From: DAIPKP01 sp964545875 | GTDB lineage: Bacteria > Synergistota > Synergistia > Synergistales > Aminiphilaceae | Assembly: GCA_964545875.1 (NCBI GenBank) | Contig: CAZJHH010000006.1 | Span: forward strand, 124,001 to 188,000 | DNA: 64,000 nucleotides | Reading direction: 5' to 3' | In this document: positions 25,876-34,567 of the stretch, in pieces | Numbering within the stretch: position 1 is the stretch's first letter | Layout of the letters: the number at the start of each line of letters is the position of its first letter | The notes under the pieces: model-generated | Databases searched by the model: none | What the model saw: the letters and a program-made list of their open reading frames with translations, nothing else | Told to the model about the DNA's origin: nothing | Translations under genes and position numbers: made by a program

Positions 25876-27738
25876 ATGGACCGCAAGAAAAAGCAGATGA
25901 AGTTTTCCCTGGGCTATATGCTGGTGGCCCTCCTGGTGGTATGGCTTTTCAACGACCTCATTCTCCGCCCCATGCTTATCGGAGAGACCGAAACTCCCTA
26001 CAGCGAGTTTCTCGACAATCTTGCCGCGGGAAGAGTGGAGGAAGTCTCTCTTACGGATGATCGAATCTATTTTACTCTCCGGGGAGACCTGACCACCCGC
26101 AAGACTCTGCGCAACGCCGTACGGGTGGAGGATCCGGATTTGGTGAATCGGCTTCTGGAGACAAAGACCTCCTTCAAGGCCAAGGATCAGACCCAGGGAG
26201 CCCTGGAAAGCCTTCTGGGATGGATTCTCCCCTTTCTTCCCCTTCTCCTGATCTGGTACTTTCTCATCCAGCGCATTTCCCAGGGAGGGGCGGGGGTTAT
26301 GTCCGTAGGGAAGAGCAAGGCCCGGGAGATTCATGGAGAGATGACCGGAGTCACCTTCAGCGATCTGGGAGGGCTGGACGAGGCGGAGGTGGAGCTCAAG
26401 GAGATCATCGACTATCTCACGGAGCCGAAGCGATTTAACCGCATGGGGGCCAAACTTCCCAAGGGCGTTCTCCTGGTGGGCCCCCCGGGAACGGGAAAAA
26501 CCATGCTCGCCAAGGCCACCGCAGGGGAGGCCAAGGTACCTTTCTTCTTTCTCACGGGCTCCAGCTTCGTGGAGATGTTCGTAGGTGTGGGGGCTGCCCG
26601 GGTGCGGGATCTCTTTCTCCAGGCCAAGAAAAAGGCTCCCTGCATCATCTTTATCGACGAAATCGACGCCATCGGCCAGGCGAGAAGCACCATCGCCTCC
26701 ATGGGGGGGAACAGCGAACGGGAAAACACCCTTAACCAGCTTCTGGGGGAGATGGACGGCTTCGAATCCAACCAGGGTGTAGTGATCATGGCCGCCACCA
26801 ACCGGCCGGAAATTCTCGACCCCGCCCTCCTCCGTCCGGGACGCTTCGATCGACAGGTTCAGGTGACCCTCCCCACCGAAGGAGGACGCAAGGAGATTCT
26901 GAAGATCCATACCCGGAACATGCCCCTGAGCGAAGATGCGGACCTGGAGCGCATCGCCCGGATAACTCCGGGATTTTCCGGGGCGGATCTGGCAAACATC
27001 GCCAACGAGGCTTCCCTTCTGGCGGTACGGAAAAACCGGGGAAACATTACCATGGAGGATTTCGACCTGGCCATCGAACGGGTCATCGCGGGACTTCAGC
27101 GAAAAGTACCCCTCCGGAAGGAACTCCGCGAAAAGGTGGCCTTCCACGAAGGAGGACATGCCCTGGTGGCCCAGCTCCTCCCCTGCACGGATCCGGTGCA
27201 TAAGGTGAGCATCATCCCCACCGCCAAGGGAGCCCTGGGATATACCATGCAGATGCCCGAGGAGGACCAGTATCTTATCGGCGAAAAGGAGCTTCTCTCC
27301 CGGATGGCGGTCATGCTGGGAGGCCGGGCGGCGGAACTGCTCATCTTCCGGGAGACCTCCACCGGGGCTTCCAACGACCTGGAGCGGGTGACGGATCTCG
27401 CCCGGAGAATGGTAACGGAATTCGGTATGAGTGAAAAGCTGGGGCCTCTGCGCCTGGCCCTCCCCGCAGGATCGGGATATCTGGGAATTCAACAGGGAAA
27501 CCGACAGGATCTTTCTCCGGAGACCACCGCGCTCATCGATGCGGAAATCCGCCGCCTCGTCCAGGAGGCCCATGAAAAGGCCTTCTCCCTTCTTGGAAAC
27601 CACGAGGAAGCCCTTCGGGAGATCGCCCGGACCCTTCAGGAGGAGGAAGTGATTCAGGGAGAACGTATTCGGGATATCGTAAAAACCTTTCCTCCAGAAA
27701 AAACTTCCGGAGCTCCGGATTCTCCCCGGGAGTCATAA
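25876..27738 (+). CDS. ftsH: ATP-dependent zinc metalloprotease FtsH
   Basis: A 620-residue membrane AAA+ protease of normal length. TM1 is at about 10-28, a periplasmic FtsH-extracellular domain at 35-105 and TM2 at about 113-130. The AAA+ module has Walker A GPPGTGKT at 202-209, Walker B IIFIDEID and the SRH. The M41 peptidase has the zinc motif HEGGH at 424-428. It degrades misassembled membrane proteins and short-lived regulators. AAAGGAG 8 bases upstream fixes the ATG at 25876; the open frame upstream to 25702 is antisense to the zinc-ribbon gene's leader. Confidence 0.97.
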   Translation: MDRKKKQMKFSLGYMLVALLVVWLFNDLILRPMLIGETETPYSEFLDNLAAGRVEEVSLTDDRIYFTLRGDLTTRKTLRNAVRVEDPDLVNRLLETKTSFKAKDQTQGALESLLGWILPFLPLLLIWYFLIQRISQGGAGVMSVGKSKAREIHGEMTGVTFSDLGGLDEAEVELKEIIDYLTEPKRFNRMGAKLPKGVLLVGPPGTGKTMLAKATAGEAKVPFFFLTGSSFVEMFVGVGAARVRDLFLQAKKKAPCIIFIDEIDAIGQARSTIASMGGNSERENTLNQLLGEMDGFESNQGVVIMAATNRPEILDPALLRPGRFDRQVQVTLPTEGGRKEILKIHTRNMPLSEDADLERIARITPGFSGADLANIANEASLLAVRKNRGNITMEDFDLAIERVIAGLQRKVPLRKELREKVAFHEGGHALVAQLLPCTDPVHKVSIIPTAKGALGYTMQMPEEDQYLIGEKELLSRMAVMLGGRAAELLIFRETSTGASNDLERVTDLARRMVTEFGMSEKLGPLRLALPAGSGYLGIQQGNRQDLSPETTALIDAEIRRLVQEAHEKAFSLLGNHEEALREIARTLQEEEVIQGERIRDIVKTFPPEKTSGAPDSPRES

Positions 27739-27785
27739 ATCCCGCTTTCCCTTGCCCCGGCAAAACCGACGAGCCCGGAACATGC

Positions 27786-27836
27786 AAAAAGAGAGACCTC
27801 CGCAGCCCTTGAAAGGCTGCGGAGGTCTCTCTTTTT
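27786..27836. terminator. strong bidirectional terminator after ftsH
   Basis: Perfect 22-bp arms (27786-27807 and 27815-27836) with A-rich and T-rich outer ends serve the convergent ftsH and otsA. Confidence 0.92.
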
Positions 27837-27854
27837 GCCGACGAAAAACCGTGG

Positions 27855-29459
27855 CTACAAAAGCTTTCCCGACGTTTCAGGATGCCCGGAGTAATCCTCC
27901 ATAACGTCCCAAAGGTTCTCCGAGGGGGGTTTCTCGCCTCCGGACAAGGCTTCCTGATCCAGCACCATATCCCCCAAGGGGGGGAGATCCGTATAGGGAA
28001 AGTTATGAAGCTCTTTCCCCGAAGACGCCCGGAGATACTGATCCACCCACCAGTAGATATCCCGTTTCTTCACGATCCGCCGCAAGCCTCTCATGCGTTT
28101 CCTCTGCTCCCCCTTTTTCATGCACAGCCCCCAAACCAGGGTATCCGCCAAACCCTCCACATCGTAGGGGTTCGTCATGAGGGCGTACCGATGAAACTGG
28201 GCGGCGGCTCCCGCGAACTCGCTGAGCACCAGCACTCCGTCCTCGGCTATGCGGCACGCACAGTACTCCTTGCAGACCAGGTTCATGCCGTCCTTCAGGG
28301 GAGTTACCAGGGCCATATCCGCCAGGCGGTAGTACCCGAGAAGCTCCTCCCGGGAGAGAGAGCGGTAGAGGAAAAGAAGGGGCACCCAGCTTTCGGTGGT
28401 GTATCCTCCGTTCACGTGAGCCACCATCCGTTCGATCTCGTCCAGAAGAGCCCGATAGGCCTCCACGTTATCCCGGCTGGGAACTACCACCTGAATGAAG
28501 GTGACCTTCTCCCTGAGCTCGGGATAGCGTTCCAGCATGTCCCGAAATGCCTCGATACGATGGGGAATGCCCTTGGTGTAGTCCAACCGGTCCACTCCGA
28601 GGATGATTTTCCGGCTCCCGTGAATCTCCCGAAGGCGCTCCACGTGTTCCTCCACCTCGGGAGATCGGGAGGCTTCTTCGAAATCCTCCGCGTCGATGCT
28701 TATGGGAAGAGCTCCGAGGGAAACCTGCCGATCCCGATAGTGGATTTTGCTGATGGGCCCCTGGGTGGTAACCTTGATCCGGTTTTCCACCGTCCGGAGA
28801 CAGGCGGTGAAGTTCCGCCGATCCCGAATGGTCTGAAAACCGATAAAATCGTAGTCCATAAGGGATTCGAGAAGAGGGATCCTCCAGGGAAGGCAGGTGA
28901 AGATGTCCGGAGAGGGAAAGGGAATGTGCAGAAAAAAATAGGTTTTCCGGGAATATCCCTGCTCCTTGAGAGCCCGGGCAACCCCGAGAAGCTGATAGTC
29001 ATGAACCCAGAGATAATCCTCCTCGCCGGAATAGACCCCTGCCAGGGCGGCAAAGCGGCCGTTTACGTGGCGATACCACTTCCAGAACTCCGGACGGAAG
29101 ACGCAGGTGGTCTGGAGATCGTGGAAGAGGGGCCACAGAAGGGCGTTGGAAAAGCCCTCGTAATACCCCGCCACCTCCTCCTCGGAGAGCTGGAGGGGCA
29201 CCAGGCGATAGCCGCTCTCCCGGGATATCCGGGAGAGAAGGTTCTGCAAGGTGTTCCGGGGGATATCCTCTTTCGTGCCGGGCCACCCTATCCAGTATCC
29301 TCCCCGATCCCGAAGCACGGGGTTGAGAGCCGTCACGAGCCCCCCCGATCCTGGAGCCGCCTGCCATTGATTCTCCTCCCGGGAGAGCACCACAGGAAGC
29401 CGATTGGATACTACCACCAGCTTCGAATTTTTGCTCTTCACACCTTTATGTTCCGTCAT
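27855..29459 (-). CDS. otsA: alpha,alpha-trehalose-6-phosphate synthase
   Basis: A 534-residue GT20 glycosyltransferase that makes trehalose-6-phosphate from NDP-glucose and glucose-6-phosphate. Diagnostic sequences: VVSNRLPV and GSGGLVTAL near the N-terminus, WVHDYQLL, DRLDYTKGI, and TPLKDGMNLVCKEYCACR. The ATG at 29459 follows GAGGTG and lies 3 bases past the otsB stop. The C-terminal 60 residues are an extension beyond the core fold. It is last in the DUF5752-treT-otsB-otsA operon and is closed by a strong terminator. The product is a compatible solute for osmotic, heat or desiccation stress. Confidence 0.93.
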   Translation of the reverse strand: MTEHKGVKSKNSKLVVVSNRLPVVLSREENQWQAAPGSGGLVTALNPVLRDRGGYWIGWPGTKEDIPRNTLQNLLSRISRESGYRLVPLQLSEEEVAGYYEGFSNALLWPLFHDLQTTCVFRPEFWKWYRHVNGRFAALAGVYSGEEDYLWVHDYQLLGVARALKEQGYSRKTYFFLHIPFPSPDIFTCLPWRIPLLESLMDYDFIGFQTIRDRRNFTACLRTVENRIKVTTQGPISKIHYRDRQVSLGALPISIDAEDFEEASRSPEVEEHVERLREIHGSRKIILGVDRLDYTKGIPHRIEAFRDMLERYPELREKVTFIQVVVPSRDNVEAYRALLDEIERMVAHVNGGYTTESWVPLLFLYRSLSREELLGYYRLADMALVTPLKDGMNLVCKEYCACRIAEDGVLVLSEFAGAAAQFHRYALMTNPYDVEGLADTLVWGLCMKKGEQRKRMRGLRRIVKKRDIYWWVDQYLRASSGKELHNFPYTDLPPLGDMVLDQEALSGGEKPPSENLWDVMEDYSGHPETSGKLL

Positions 29460-29461
29460 GT

Positions 29462-30241
29462 CTAACACCTCGTCTCTGTCCACAGGGAAAAAAGATCCAT
29501 CATGCCGAAAAGCTCCTCCGGAGGCGTGATCCACCAGTCCGCCCCGGAGGAACGCCAGCGGGAACGAACGAGAAACGAAACGCCCCGTCCCCGGAGAGCC
29601 CGGAAGGCATCTTCATCCGTGGCGTCATCTCCGAAATAGGCGGCGAAGAAGGGAGGCTTTCTCTCCCGGAGCACTCGATTCACGGCCTTGTCCTTTCCCG
29701 TGAGGGGACTCCGGTACTCTATGCCTCCGTCGAAAAAGGCCTTTATCAATCCTACCCGCTCCGCCGCAGGATCGAACTCTTCCAGAATCTTTCGAAACCC
29801 CTCCCGCTCCGCCTCGTCTCTGAGAGGCCGCAGATGGAAGGCCACGCTGAAGGACTTGTACTCCACCAGAGAAGGATACCGCCTCTCCAGGGCTTCTCCG
29901 GCGGCTCGAAAAAAATCTTCCTGCTCCGGAGGAAGGGGAAGGCGCTCCACATCTCCTCCGAGGGTAAGCCGCTCTCCCCCATGGGCACCCCAAACTTCCA
30001 CGGGAAAGGAAAGCCCTAAAAAAGGGGGAATCTCCCGGGGGCTGCGTCCCGTGACGATCATGATTTCCACTCCCCTCCGGAAAAGCCTTTCAAGCCGTTC
30101 CCGCACTCCTTCATAGGGGTACGCCCTGGAACGATCCTTCCGAAAGGGGGCAAGAGTTCCGTCGTAATCGAAAAAGAGGATCCGCTCCTCCCGACAGGCC
30201 CGGAAGGATCTTTCGAGAGGAGCCATGCATGGTATGGTCAC
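29462..30241 (-). CDS. otsB: trehalose-6-phosphate phosphatase
   Basis: A 259-residue HAD-superfamily phosphatase that dephosphorylates trehalose-6-phosphate to trehalose. The nucleophile motif DYDGTLAPF lies near residue 25, motif II is MIVTGRSP, and the C-terminal metal motif is FGDDATDEDAF, the OtsB-specific form. Its ATG overlaps the treT stop by 4 bp and its own stop is 3 bp before otsA, so the three genes are tightly coupled. Confidence 0.93.
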   Translation of the reverse strand: MTIPCMAPLERSFRACREERILFFDYDGTLAPFRKDRSRAYPYEGVRERLERLFRRGVEIMIVTGRSPREIPPFLGLSFPVEVWGAHGGERLTLGGDVERLPLPPEQEDFFRAAGEALERRYPSLVEYKSFSVAFHLRPLRDEAEREGFRKILEEFDPAAERVGLIKAFFDGGIEYRSPLTGKDKAVNRVLRERKPPFFAAYFGDDATDEDAFRALRGRGVSFLVRSRWRSSGADWWITPPEELFGMMDLFSLWTETRC

Positions 30242-31485
30242 GAAATGAAAACCTCCAGCCGTTCCCGTTCTTCTTTATGTCGGGAAATTTCCAGAAGGGC
30301 CAGCACGCTCCGAAGCTGTCCCGTGATGAGGAAGTTCTGCCGGGCATAGGCGCGGCCGTTTTCCCCCATGCGCCGGGCCTTTTCCCGGTGCTGCAGGAGG
30401 TAGCGCATCCGCAGGGCCGCCCCTTCCGGGGTGCTCACCCGAAATCCGTTGTATCGGTCGATAACCTGGAGCCGTATACCTCCCACGTCTCCTCCGATGA
30501 CCGGGCGCGCCTTCCACATGGCTTCGGTAACGGTAAGGCCGAAACCCTCCTTGAGAGATTTCTGCAGCACCAGGGAAGCTCCCCTCTGGAGACAGTTGAT
30601 CACCTTATGGGCATCCGGAGGAAGCACCAACACATGCACGTCCTCCAGAGTCGCCGCAGCCTGCCGTACCTCCTGAAGCACCATCTCTCCTTCGGGGTCG
30701 TCCGAGGCGCCTCCTCCGGCAAGCACGAGCTGAAGATCCTGCCGTTTGGAGCAAATCTGAAAGGCCTGAATAACTCCCAGAGGATCCTTGAATTTATCGA
30801 ATCGAGACACCTGAAGCGCCATGGGGCGTTCGGGGTCGATGCCATACTCCAGAAGGGTTTTGCGAACCATCTCCTCGGGCATATCCCGATTTTTCTGGCT
30901 GAGCGGGTCGATGCTCGGGGGGATGAGGTACTGGGGATGTGGCAGGGGCTGGGCAAAATCCGCCAGAGAGAAGATGCTGGCATCGTAGTTTTTCACCCTA
31001 TCCCGAATAAAACGCCAGGTATTCCGGTTGGGAGCGCTCACGTCGATATGACAGCGCCATATCCAGGTACCCCGGCGGTTGGGGCAGAGATCCAGAAGCC
31101 CCGCAGGCTGGGGGTCGTGGATGATTACGAAATCCGCATTCTCCAGATTTTCCCGCAGCCGGGCGGCATTCTCCTCGTTGGTCTCCTGATAGACCTTCTG
31201 GAGTGCCGGGGTAAGCACTTCGGGAAAACCCTGGAGGGAATTGTGAATGATCTTGGTGGCCTGGAAAAATTCCTCCGCCCCGGTCACTACCTCCCAGGAG
31301 GTTTCGATGCCCAGATCTTCCATGAGGGGCACCAGGCGATGAAGAATCTCCGCCACCCCTCCCCCCTGCTTGGTGGAGTTCACGTGCACCACCCGGCTTC
31401 CTTTGAGCCGGGAGCCGAGCTGCTCTATCTGCCGCAGAGTGCCCTCCCCCACAATATCTTCGTAATCTCGAACTCGAAGGGTCAT
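30238..31485 (-). CDS. treT: trehalose synthase TreT (GT4 glycosyltransferase)
   Basis: A 415-residue GT-B glycosyltransferase of the TreT family, which condenses NDP-glucose and free glucose directly to trehalose, reversibly. Visible: VVHVNSTKQGGGVAEIL at the N-terminus, HDPQPAGLLDL, WRCHIDVS, and the EGFGLTVTEAMWK donor-binding E-x7-E motif. GGAGG is 9 bases before the ATG, and the start overlaps the preceding DUF5752 gene (ATGA). Having TreT and OtsA/OtsB together is unusual because either route suffices for trehalose. TreT may also run in the degradative direction, which is inference. Confidence 0.9.
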   Translation of the reverse strand: MTLRVRDYEDIVGEGTLRQIEQLGSRLKGSRVVHVNSTKQGGGVAEILHRLVPLMEDLGIETSWEVVTGAEEFFQATKIIHNSLQGFPEVLTPALQKVYQETNEENAARLRENLENADFVIIHDPQPAGLLDLCPNRRGTWIWRCHIDVSAPNRNTWRFIRDRVKNYDASIFSLADFAQPLPHPQYLIPPSIDPLSQKNRDMPEEMVRKTLLEYGIDPERPMALQVSRFDKFKDPLGVIQAFQICSKRQDLQLVLAGGGASDDPEGEMVLQEVRQAAATLEDVHVLVLPPDAHKVINCLQRGASLVLQKSLKEGFGLTVTEAMWKARPVIGGDVGGIRLQVIDRYNGFRVSTPEGAALRMRYLLQHREKARRMGENGRAYARQNFLITGQLRSVLALLEISRHKEERERLEVFIS

Positions 31486-32153
31486 AGGGTTTCACCTCCC
31501 CGAGAAATGCCGCAAGTTTCCACGATAGAGACAATATGCTCCTGAAGTTCCTCAAGAGAAAGAAGATGGGGATCCACATTCTGCAATTCTCTTCGCAGGG
31601 ATTCCGCCTCCTCGTCGAACTGGCGGAGCCAGTAGCAAAAATCATCCTCTCCTTCGGGAGTGCGCCGCCGGGCGTCCAGAAAGTGGTAGAACACGGAGCT
31701 GTAGGGAACGCGCCTCAGAGCGTCTGCGAGCTCCTCCGGACGGCTCACCCCCACTCCGGTATCGAAAACCAGCATCTGGGCCCGGGTAAAGAAAAAGGGA
31801 TAGGAAGATCGGGCCCAGCTGAAAAAATCTCCCTGATCCATACGATCTTCCAGAAGAGCTATCATGTCTTCCCTCAGATCTTCCAAACTGGCATAGTCTC
31901 CGGGGTTGATGACGCTCAATCGCTCCGCCAGAGCCTTTTCTCCCAAAGAGTGTCCCGCCCACCAGGCGAAATCGTTGTTGTACTCGGATTCTCCTATCTG
32001 AGGGCGCATGAGGCGGCCCCAGAAATGATAGTGCAGGCTGCTTCCGGGAACATCCCCCAGAGCATCCCGCAGCTCCTGAAGCGTTCTGGCCTTTTTCCCC
32101 GTGCTGATGGCCAGAAGCTCGCAGGAACGCAAAGAAAACGTGGTATGGTTCAT
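31482..32153 (-). CDS. DUF5752 family protein of the trehalose operon
   Basis: A 223-residue cytoplasmic protein matching the DUF5752 type: FSLRSCELLAISTGKKA at the start, SLHYHFWGRLMRP, and a second, weaker copy of the same pattern (VPYSSVFYHFLDARRR), which suggests two half-repeats. It recurs next to trehalose or other compatible-solute glycosyltransferases in other genomes, as I recall, and is first in this operon. The role is unknown; regulation of TreT or binding of a sugar intermediate are possibilities. GGAGGG before the ATG at 32153 fixes the start. Confidence 0.75.
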   Translation of the reverse strand: MNHTTFSLRSCELLAISTGKKARTLQELRDALGDVPGSSLHYHFWGRLMRPQIGESEYNNDFAWWAGHSLGEKALAERLSVINPGDYASLEDLREDMIALLEDRMDQGDFFSWARSSYPFFFTRAQMLVFDTGVGVSRPEELADALRRVPYSSVFYHFLDARRRTPEGEDDFCYWLRQFDEEAESLRRELQNVDPHLLSLEELQEHIVSIVETCGISRGGETL

Positions 32154-32431
32154 ACAATTTCCCTCCTTTATAGCTATCTCTGACTCTCGTCTTTCTCCTT
32201 GGAACCTTCTCGGAAACATGAGGGTGCACGTAACGCGGGAGAGGAATTGGCACAAAATCCGGCCGACCTTCAAAGACCCCAAGGATCGTAGCAATCAAGG
32301 GAAGTTACGTGCGTAGTCGCGGGCGTAATAAAAAGGATGTGCGAAACCGTGGCATTTCTCGTTGAAGGAGCGTGAAGGGGAAATTCTCAAGACTGGCTAT
32401 TTTCAGTTGCTTCCTCATAGTATAACACAAA
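32154..32431. other. leader region of the trehalose operon
   Basis: This 278-bp stretch holds no convincing gene. On the minus strand TATACT occurs around 32417-32422 without a good -35, which would give a leader of over 250 bases. No riboswitch class is recognised. Confidence 0.35.
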
Positions 32432-32482
32432 AAAAAGAGTCCCCCGAATTGCATGCAATCGCACACCCGGGGGACTCTTTTT
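32432..32482. terminator. terminator after the HAD gene
   Basis: Perfect 15-bp arms (32432-32446 and 32468-32482) with A and T tails. The loop contains ATTGCATGCAAT, itself a palindrome. It lies 120 bp beyond the HAD stop. Confidence 0.8.
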
Positions 32483-32605
32483 ATAACAAAAATTTTATTC
32501 CGGGGAAAGGCGGTTCAAAAGAGGCTCCCGGAAAGAGGGCGGCGATTCTCTCTCCGAAACGTTCCGTCCTTCAGGGCAAGTGCTCGCGGTAAGCCTGCAT
32601 TTCCA

Positions 32606-33235
32606 TCAGGGGAGAAGAAAGCTCAGGTATTCCTCCAGAGGTTTTGGGGGGATATAGTGCAGAGCCTGCAATCCCCTGGCCTGGGCGCCCTCTACATTCT
32701 CTTTCCGGTCGTCGATGAAGAAGCTCCGGGAAGGATCCAGATCATACCGTTGAATGAGGGTATCGTATATTTCGGGCTCCGGCTTGAGAGCCCGGATCTC
32801 CCAGGAGATGACACCTCCGTGGAAAAGAGAGAAAAAGTCGTATTTGGACCGCACGTAATGATAGCCCTCTTCGATGAAGTTGGAGAGCATCAGCAGACGG
32901 TACCCCCGGAGGCGGAGTTTTTCGAGAATCCGCACATTCGTCTCCAGAGGGGTGAGAATGTCGAAGATTCCCGGCCAGAAGGCGTCGAAAAGTTCTTCGT
33001 GGGGAGTCACCTTTTCCCGAAAGAATCGGGCTCCCTCCTCGAGGGAAAGAGTTCCCCGATCCAGGTCGTTCCAATGGGGAGAAAGAAATACCCGATCCAT
33101 AAAGAGATCCGCCACATGGGAATTTGCCGCACATTCCAAGAGATGGCTCCGGGGATTCCAATCCAGAAGAACCCCTCCGATATCGAAAATTACCGTGTCA
33201 ATGGTTTCGTGCCGTTTACCGGAATAGCTTTCCAT
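32606..33235 (-). CDS. HAD-superfamily hydrolase, subfamily IA
   Basis: A 209-residue phosphatase-type HAD protein. Motif I reads FDIGGVLLDWNP, in which the first Asp is the nucleophile and the usual second Asp is Gly; this DxGGVL form is common in the YihX/epoxide-hydrolase-like branch of subfamily IA. Motif II is MLSNF, Lys is in LKPEPEIY and motif IV is FFIDDRKEN. The substrate is probably a small phosphorylated metabolite. It follows the methyltransferase gene by 38 bp, so it is probably the third gene of the MarR operon. Confidence 0.82.
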   Translation of the reverse strand: MESYSGKRHETIDTVIFDIGGVLLDWNPRSHLLECAANSHVADLFMDRVFLSPHWNDLDRGTLSLEEGARFFREKVTPHEELFDAFWPGIFDILTPLETNVRILEKLRLRGYRLLMLSNFIEEGYHYVRSKYDFFSLFHGGVISWEIRALKPEPEIYDTLIQRYDLDPSRSFFIDDRKENVEGAQARGLQALHYIPPKPLEEYLSFLLP

Positions 33236-33273
33236 AAAATTTCAGCGTCTCCTTTTCGGGGTTTGGGAGCTGC

Positions 33274-33912
33274 TCAGAATATCTCCCGAAGGAACTCTAT
33301 CATATAGGTGTGTCCGAGATCCACGTATTTTTTCCTTTCAAATCCCCGGAGGGAGGAGAACTCCTCCAAAAATTCCGGAGCGAGGCGCATCTCCTCCGGG
33401 GGGCCGAAGGTGGTTCGCTTCTTTACACATTCCACGATCACCAAACGTCCCCGGGGGGCGAGAACCCTCCGGATCTCCCGGAAAAGAGCATCCCCATCCC
33501 GGAGAAGATCCATACCGTGGAGCACCGTGGCGAGAAAGGCACAATCCGCACATCCCCCTTCCAGAGGAAGGGAATGACGCAAGTCTCCGCAGATACCCCG
33601 GATATTTTCGGCTCCCCGGGACCGGGCCCTTTCCTGAAGGCTATCCACGCACTCTTTCGAGCGATCCAGGGCATAGACCATCCCCCGGGATCCCACGATT
33701 TCCGAAGCGTACAGGGCATAATCTCCGGGGCCGCATCCGAGATCCAGAAAGGTTTCCCCTTCCAGAAGGCTCATCTCCCGAAAAATCCGAGGCGCATCGT
33801 GCATGCCGAAGCTGCTTTTTCCGCCCCGGTGGGGAATGCCCCGGGAACCGCACAATCCATGTTCCTCCGAAGAGCACGTTCCCTCTTTTCCTCCGCAATC
33901 AGTATGATTCAT
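33274..33912 (-). CDS. SAM-dependent methyltransferase (class I)
   Basis: A 212-residue methyltransferase. The SAM-binding glycine loop is FLDLGCGPGDYA (about residue 60); acidic and later motifs are VYALDRSKE, GDLRHSLPL and LAPRGRLVIVECV. It resembles UbiE-type enzymes, though the N-terminal 30 residues are Cys/Gly/His-rich and unusual. The ATG overlaps the marR stop (ATGA), so the two are translated together. The substrate is unknown; control by MarR suggests detoxification or modification of a ligand sensed by the repressor. Confidence 0.8.
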   Translation of the reverse strand: MNHTDCGGKEGTCSSEEHGLCGSRGIPHRGGKSSFGMHDAPRIFREMSLLEGETFLDLGCGPGDYALYASEIVGSRGMVYALDRSKECVDSLQERARSRGAENIRGICGDLRHSLPLEGGCADCAFLATVLHGMDLLRDGDALFREIRRVLAPRGRLVIVECVKKRTTFGPPEEMRLAPEFLEEFSSLRGFERKKYVDLGHTYMIEFLREIF

Positions 33913-34424
33913 TCTTTTTTCGTCCCTTCCGGCCTCTTCTCTTCCTTCGGCAATCCCTCTTCCGCAACAAAGGGATAGGCTTCCTTCACCGCCAGATAAC
34001 GCCCCTGATCCACCTGGCGATCCATTCTCCCCAGCAGATCTATTACCAGGAGAAGTTCCTCCTCCTTCACGCCTCCGGCGATGGTCCTCTCCAGGCAGCT
34101 CCGAATATGCTCCAGCCTCCGGCGCAAGCCCCATCCCCGAGAAGTCAGGTAAATCCGATAGGCCCGGCTGTCTGCGGAATCCCGTTCCCTTCGTACGTAC
34201 TCGAGGCCTTCCATTTTCTTAAGAGATCGCCCCACATTGGTGCGATCCACCTCGATTCCCGAGGCAAGCTCCTCCTGGGAACAGCCATCCATATGATAGA
34301 GCATCATGAGAAGCCTCATCTCCGCATGCCCCATCCCCAGGGGGGCTATCTCACGTTCCAGGATTTTCCGAGTCTTCTTGACGATGCTCCGAAGCAGTGT
34401 AAAAAGTTCCGATTCTCTATTCAT
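33909..34424 (-). CDS. MarR-family transcriptional regulator
   Basis: A 171-residue winged-helix regulator: the MarR core at about 5-140 (CSQEELASGIEVDRTNVGRSLKKME recognition region, then a DSADSRAYRIYLT wing). The last 30 residues are a charged tail. GGGAG 6 bases before the ATG at 34424 fixes the start; the open frame upstream covers its own promoter and operator. It leads an operon with a methyltransferase and a HAD hydrolase and probably represses them. Confidence 0.85.
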   Translation of the reverse strand: MNRESELFTLLRSIVKKTRKILEREIAPLGMGHAEMRLLMMLYHMDGCSQEELASGIEVDRTNVGRSLKKMEGLEYVRRERDSADSRAYRIYLTSRGWGLRRRLEHIRSCLERTIAGGVKEEELLLVIDLLGRMDRQVDQGRYLAVKEAYPFVAEEGLPKEEKRPEGTKKE

Positions 34425-34444
34425 AGATCTCTCCCGGCCGTTTA

Positions 34445-34460
34445 ATGTGTGCGCACGCAT
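34445..34460 (-). promoter_or_regulatory. candidate MarR operator
   Basis: A 16-bp near-perfect palindrome (ATGTGTGCGCACGCAT, one mismatch) lies just downstream of the marR -10 element and 20 bp before the start codon, a typical place for autorepression. Confidence 0.5.
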
Positions 34461-34473
34461 ATTTACGCCTGAC

Positions 34474-34501
34474 AGTATACCCTTTCTCTTCCAAAAAACA
34501 A
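34474..34501 (-). promoter_or_regulatory. promoter of the marR operon
   Basis: On the minus strand TTGTTT, a 16-base spacer and TATACT. The palindrome at 34445-34460 covers the expected transcription start. Confidence 0.5.
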
Positions 34502-34567
34502 CCTCCCCCGGGCATTTCTCCGGAGAAAAACGTGCATTTTCTCCCCGGAGAGTGGATCTCACTATTC

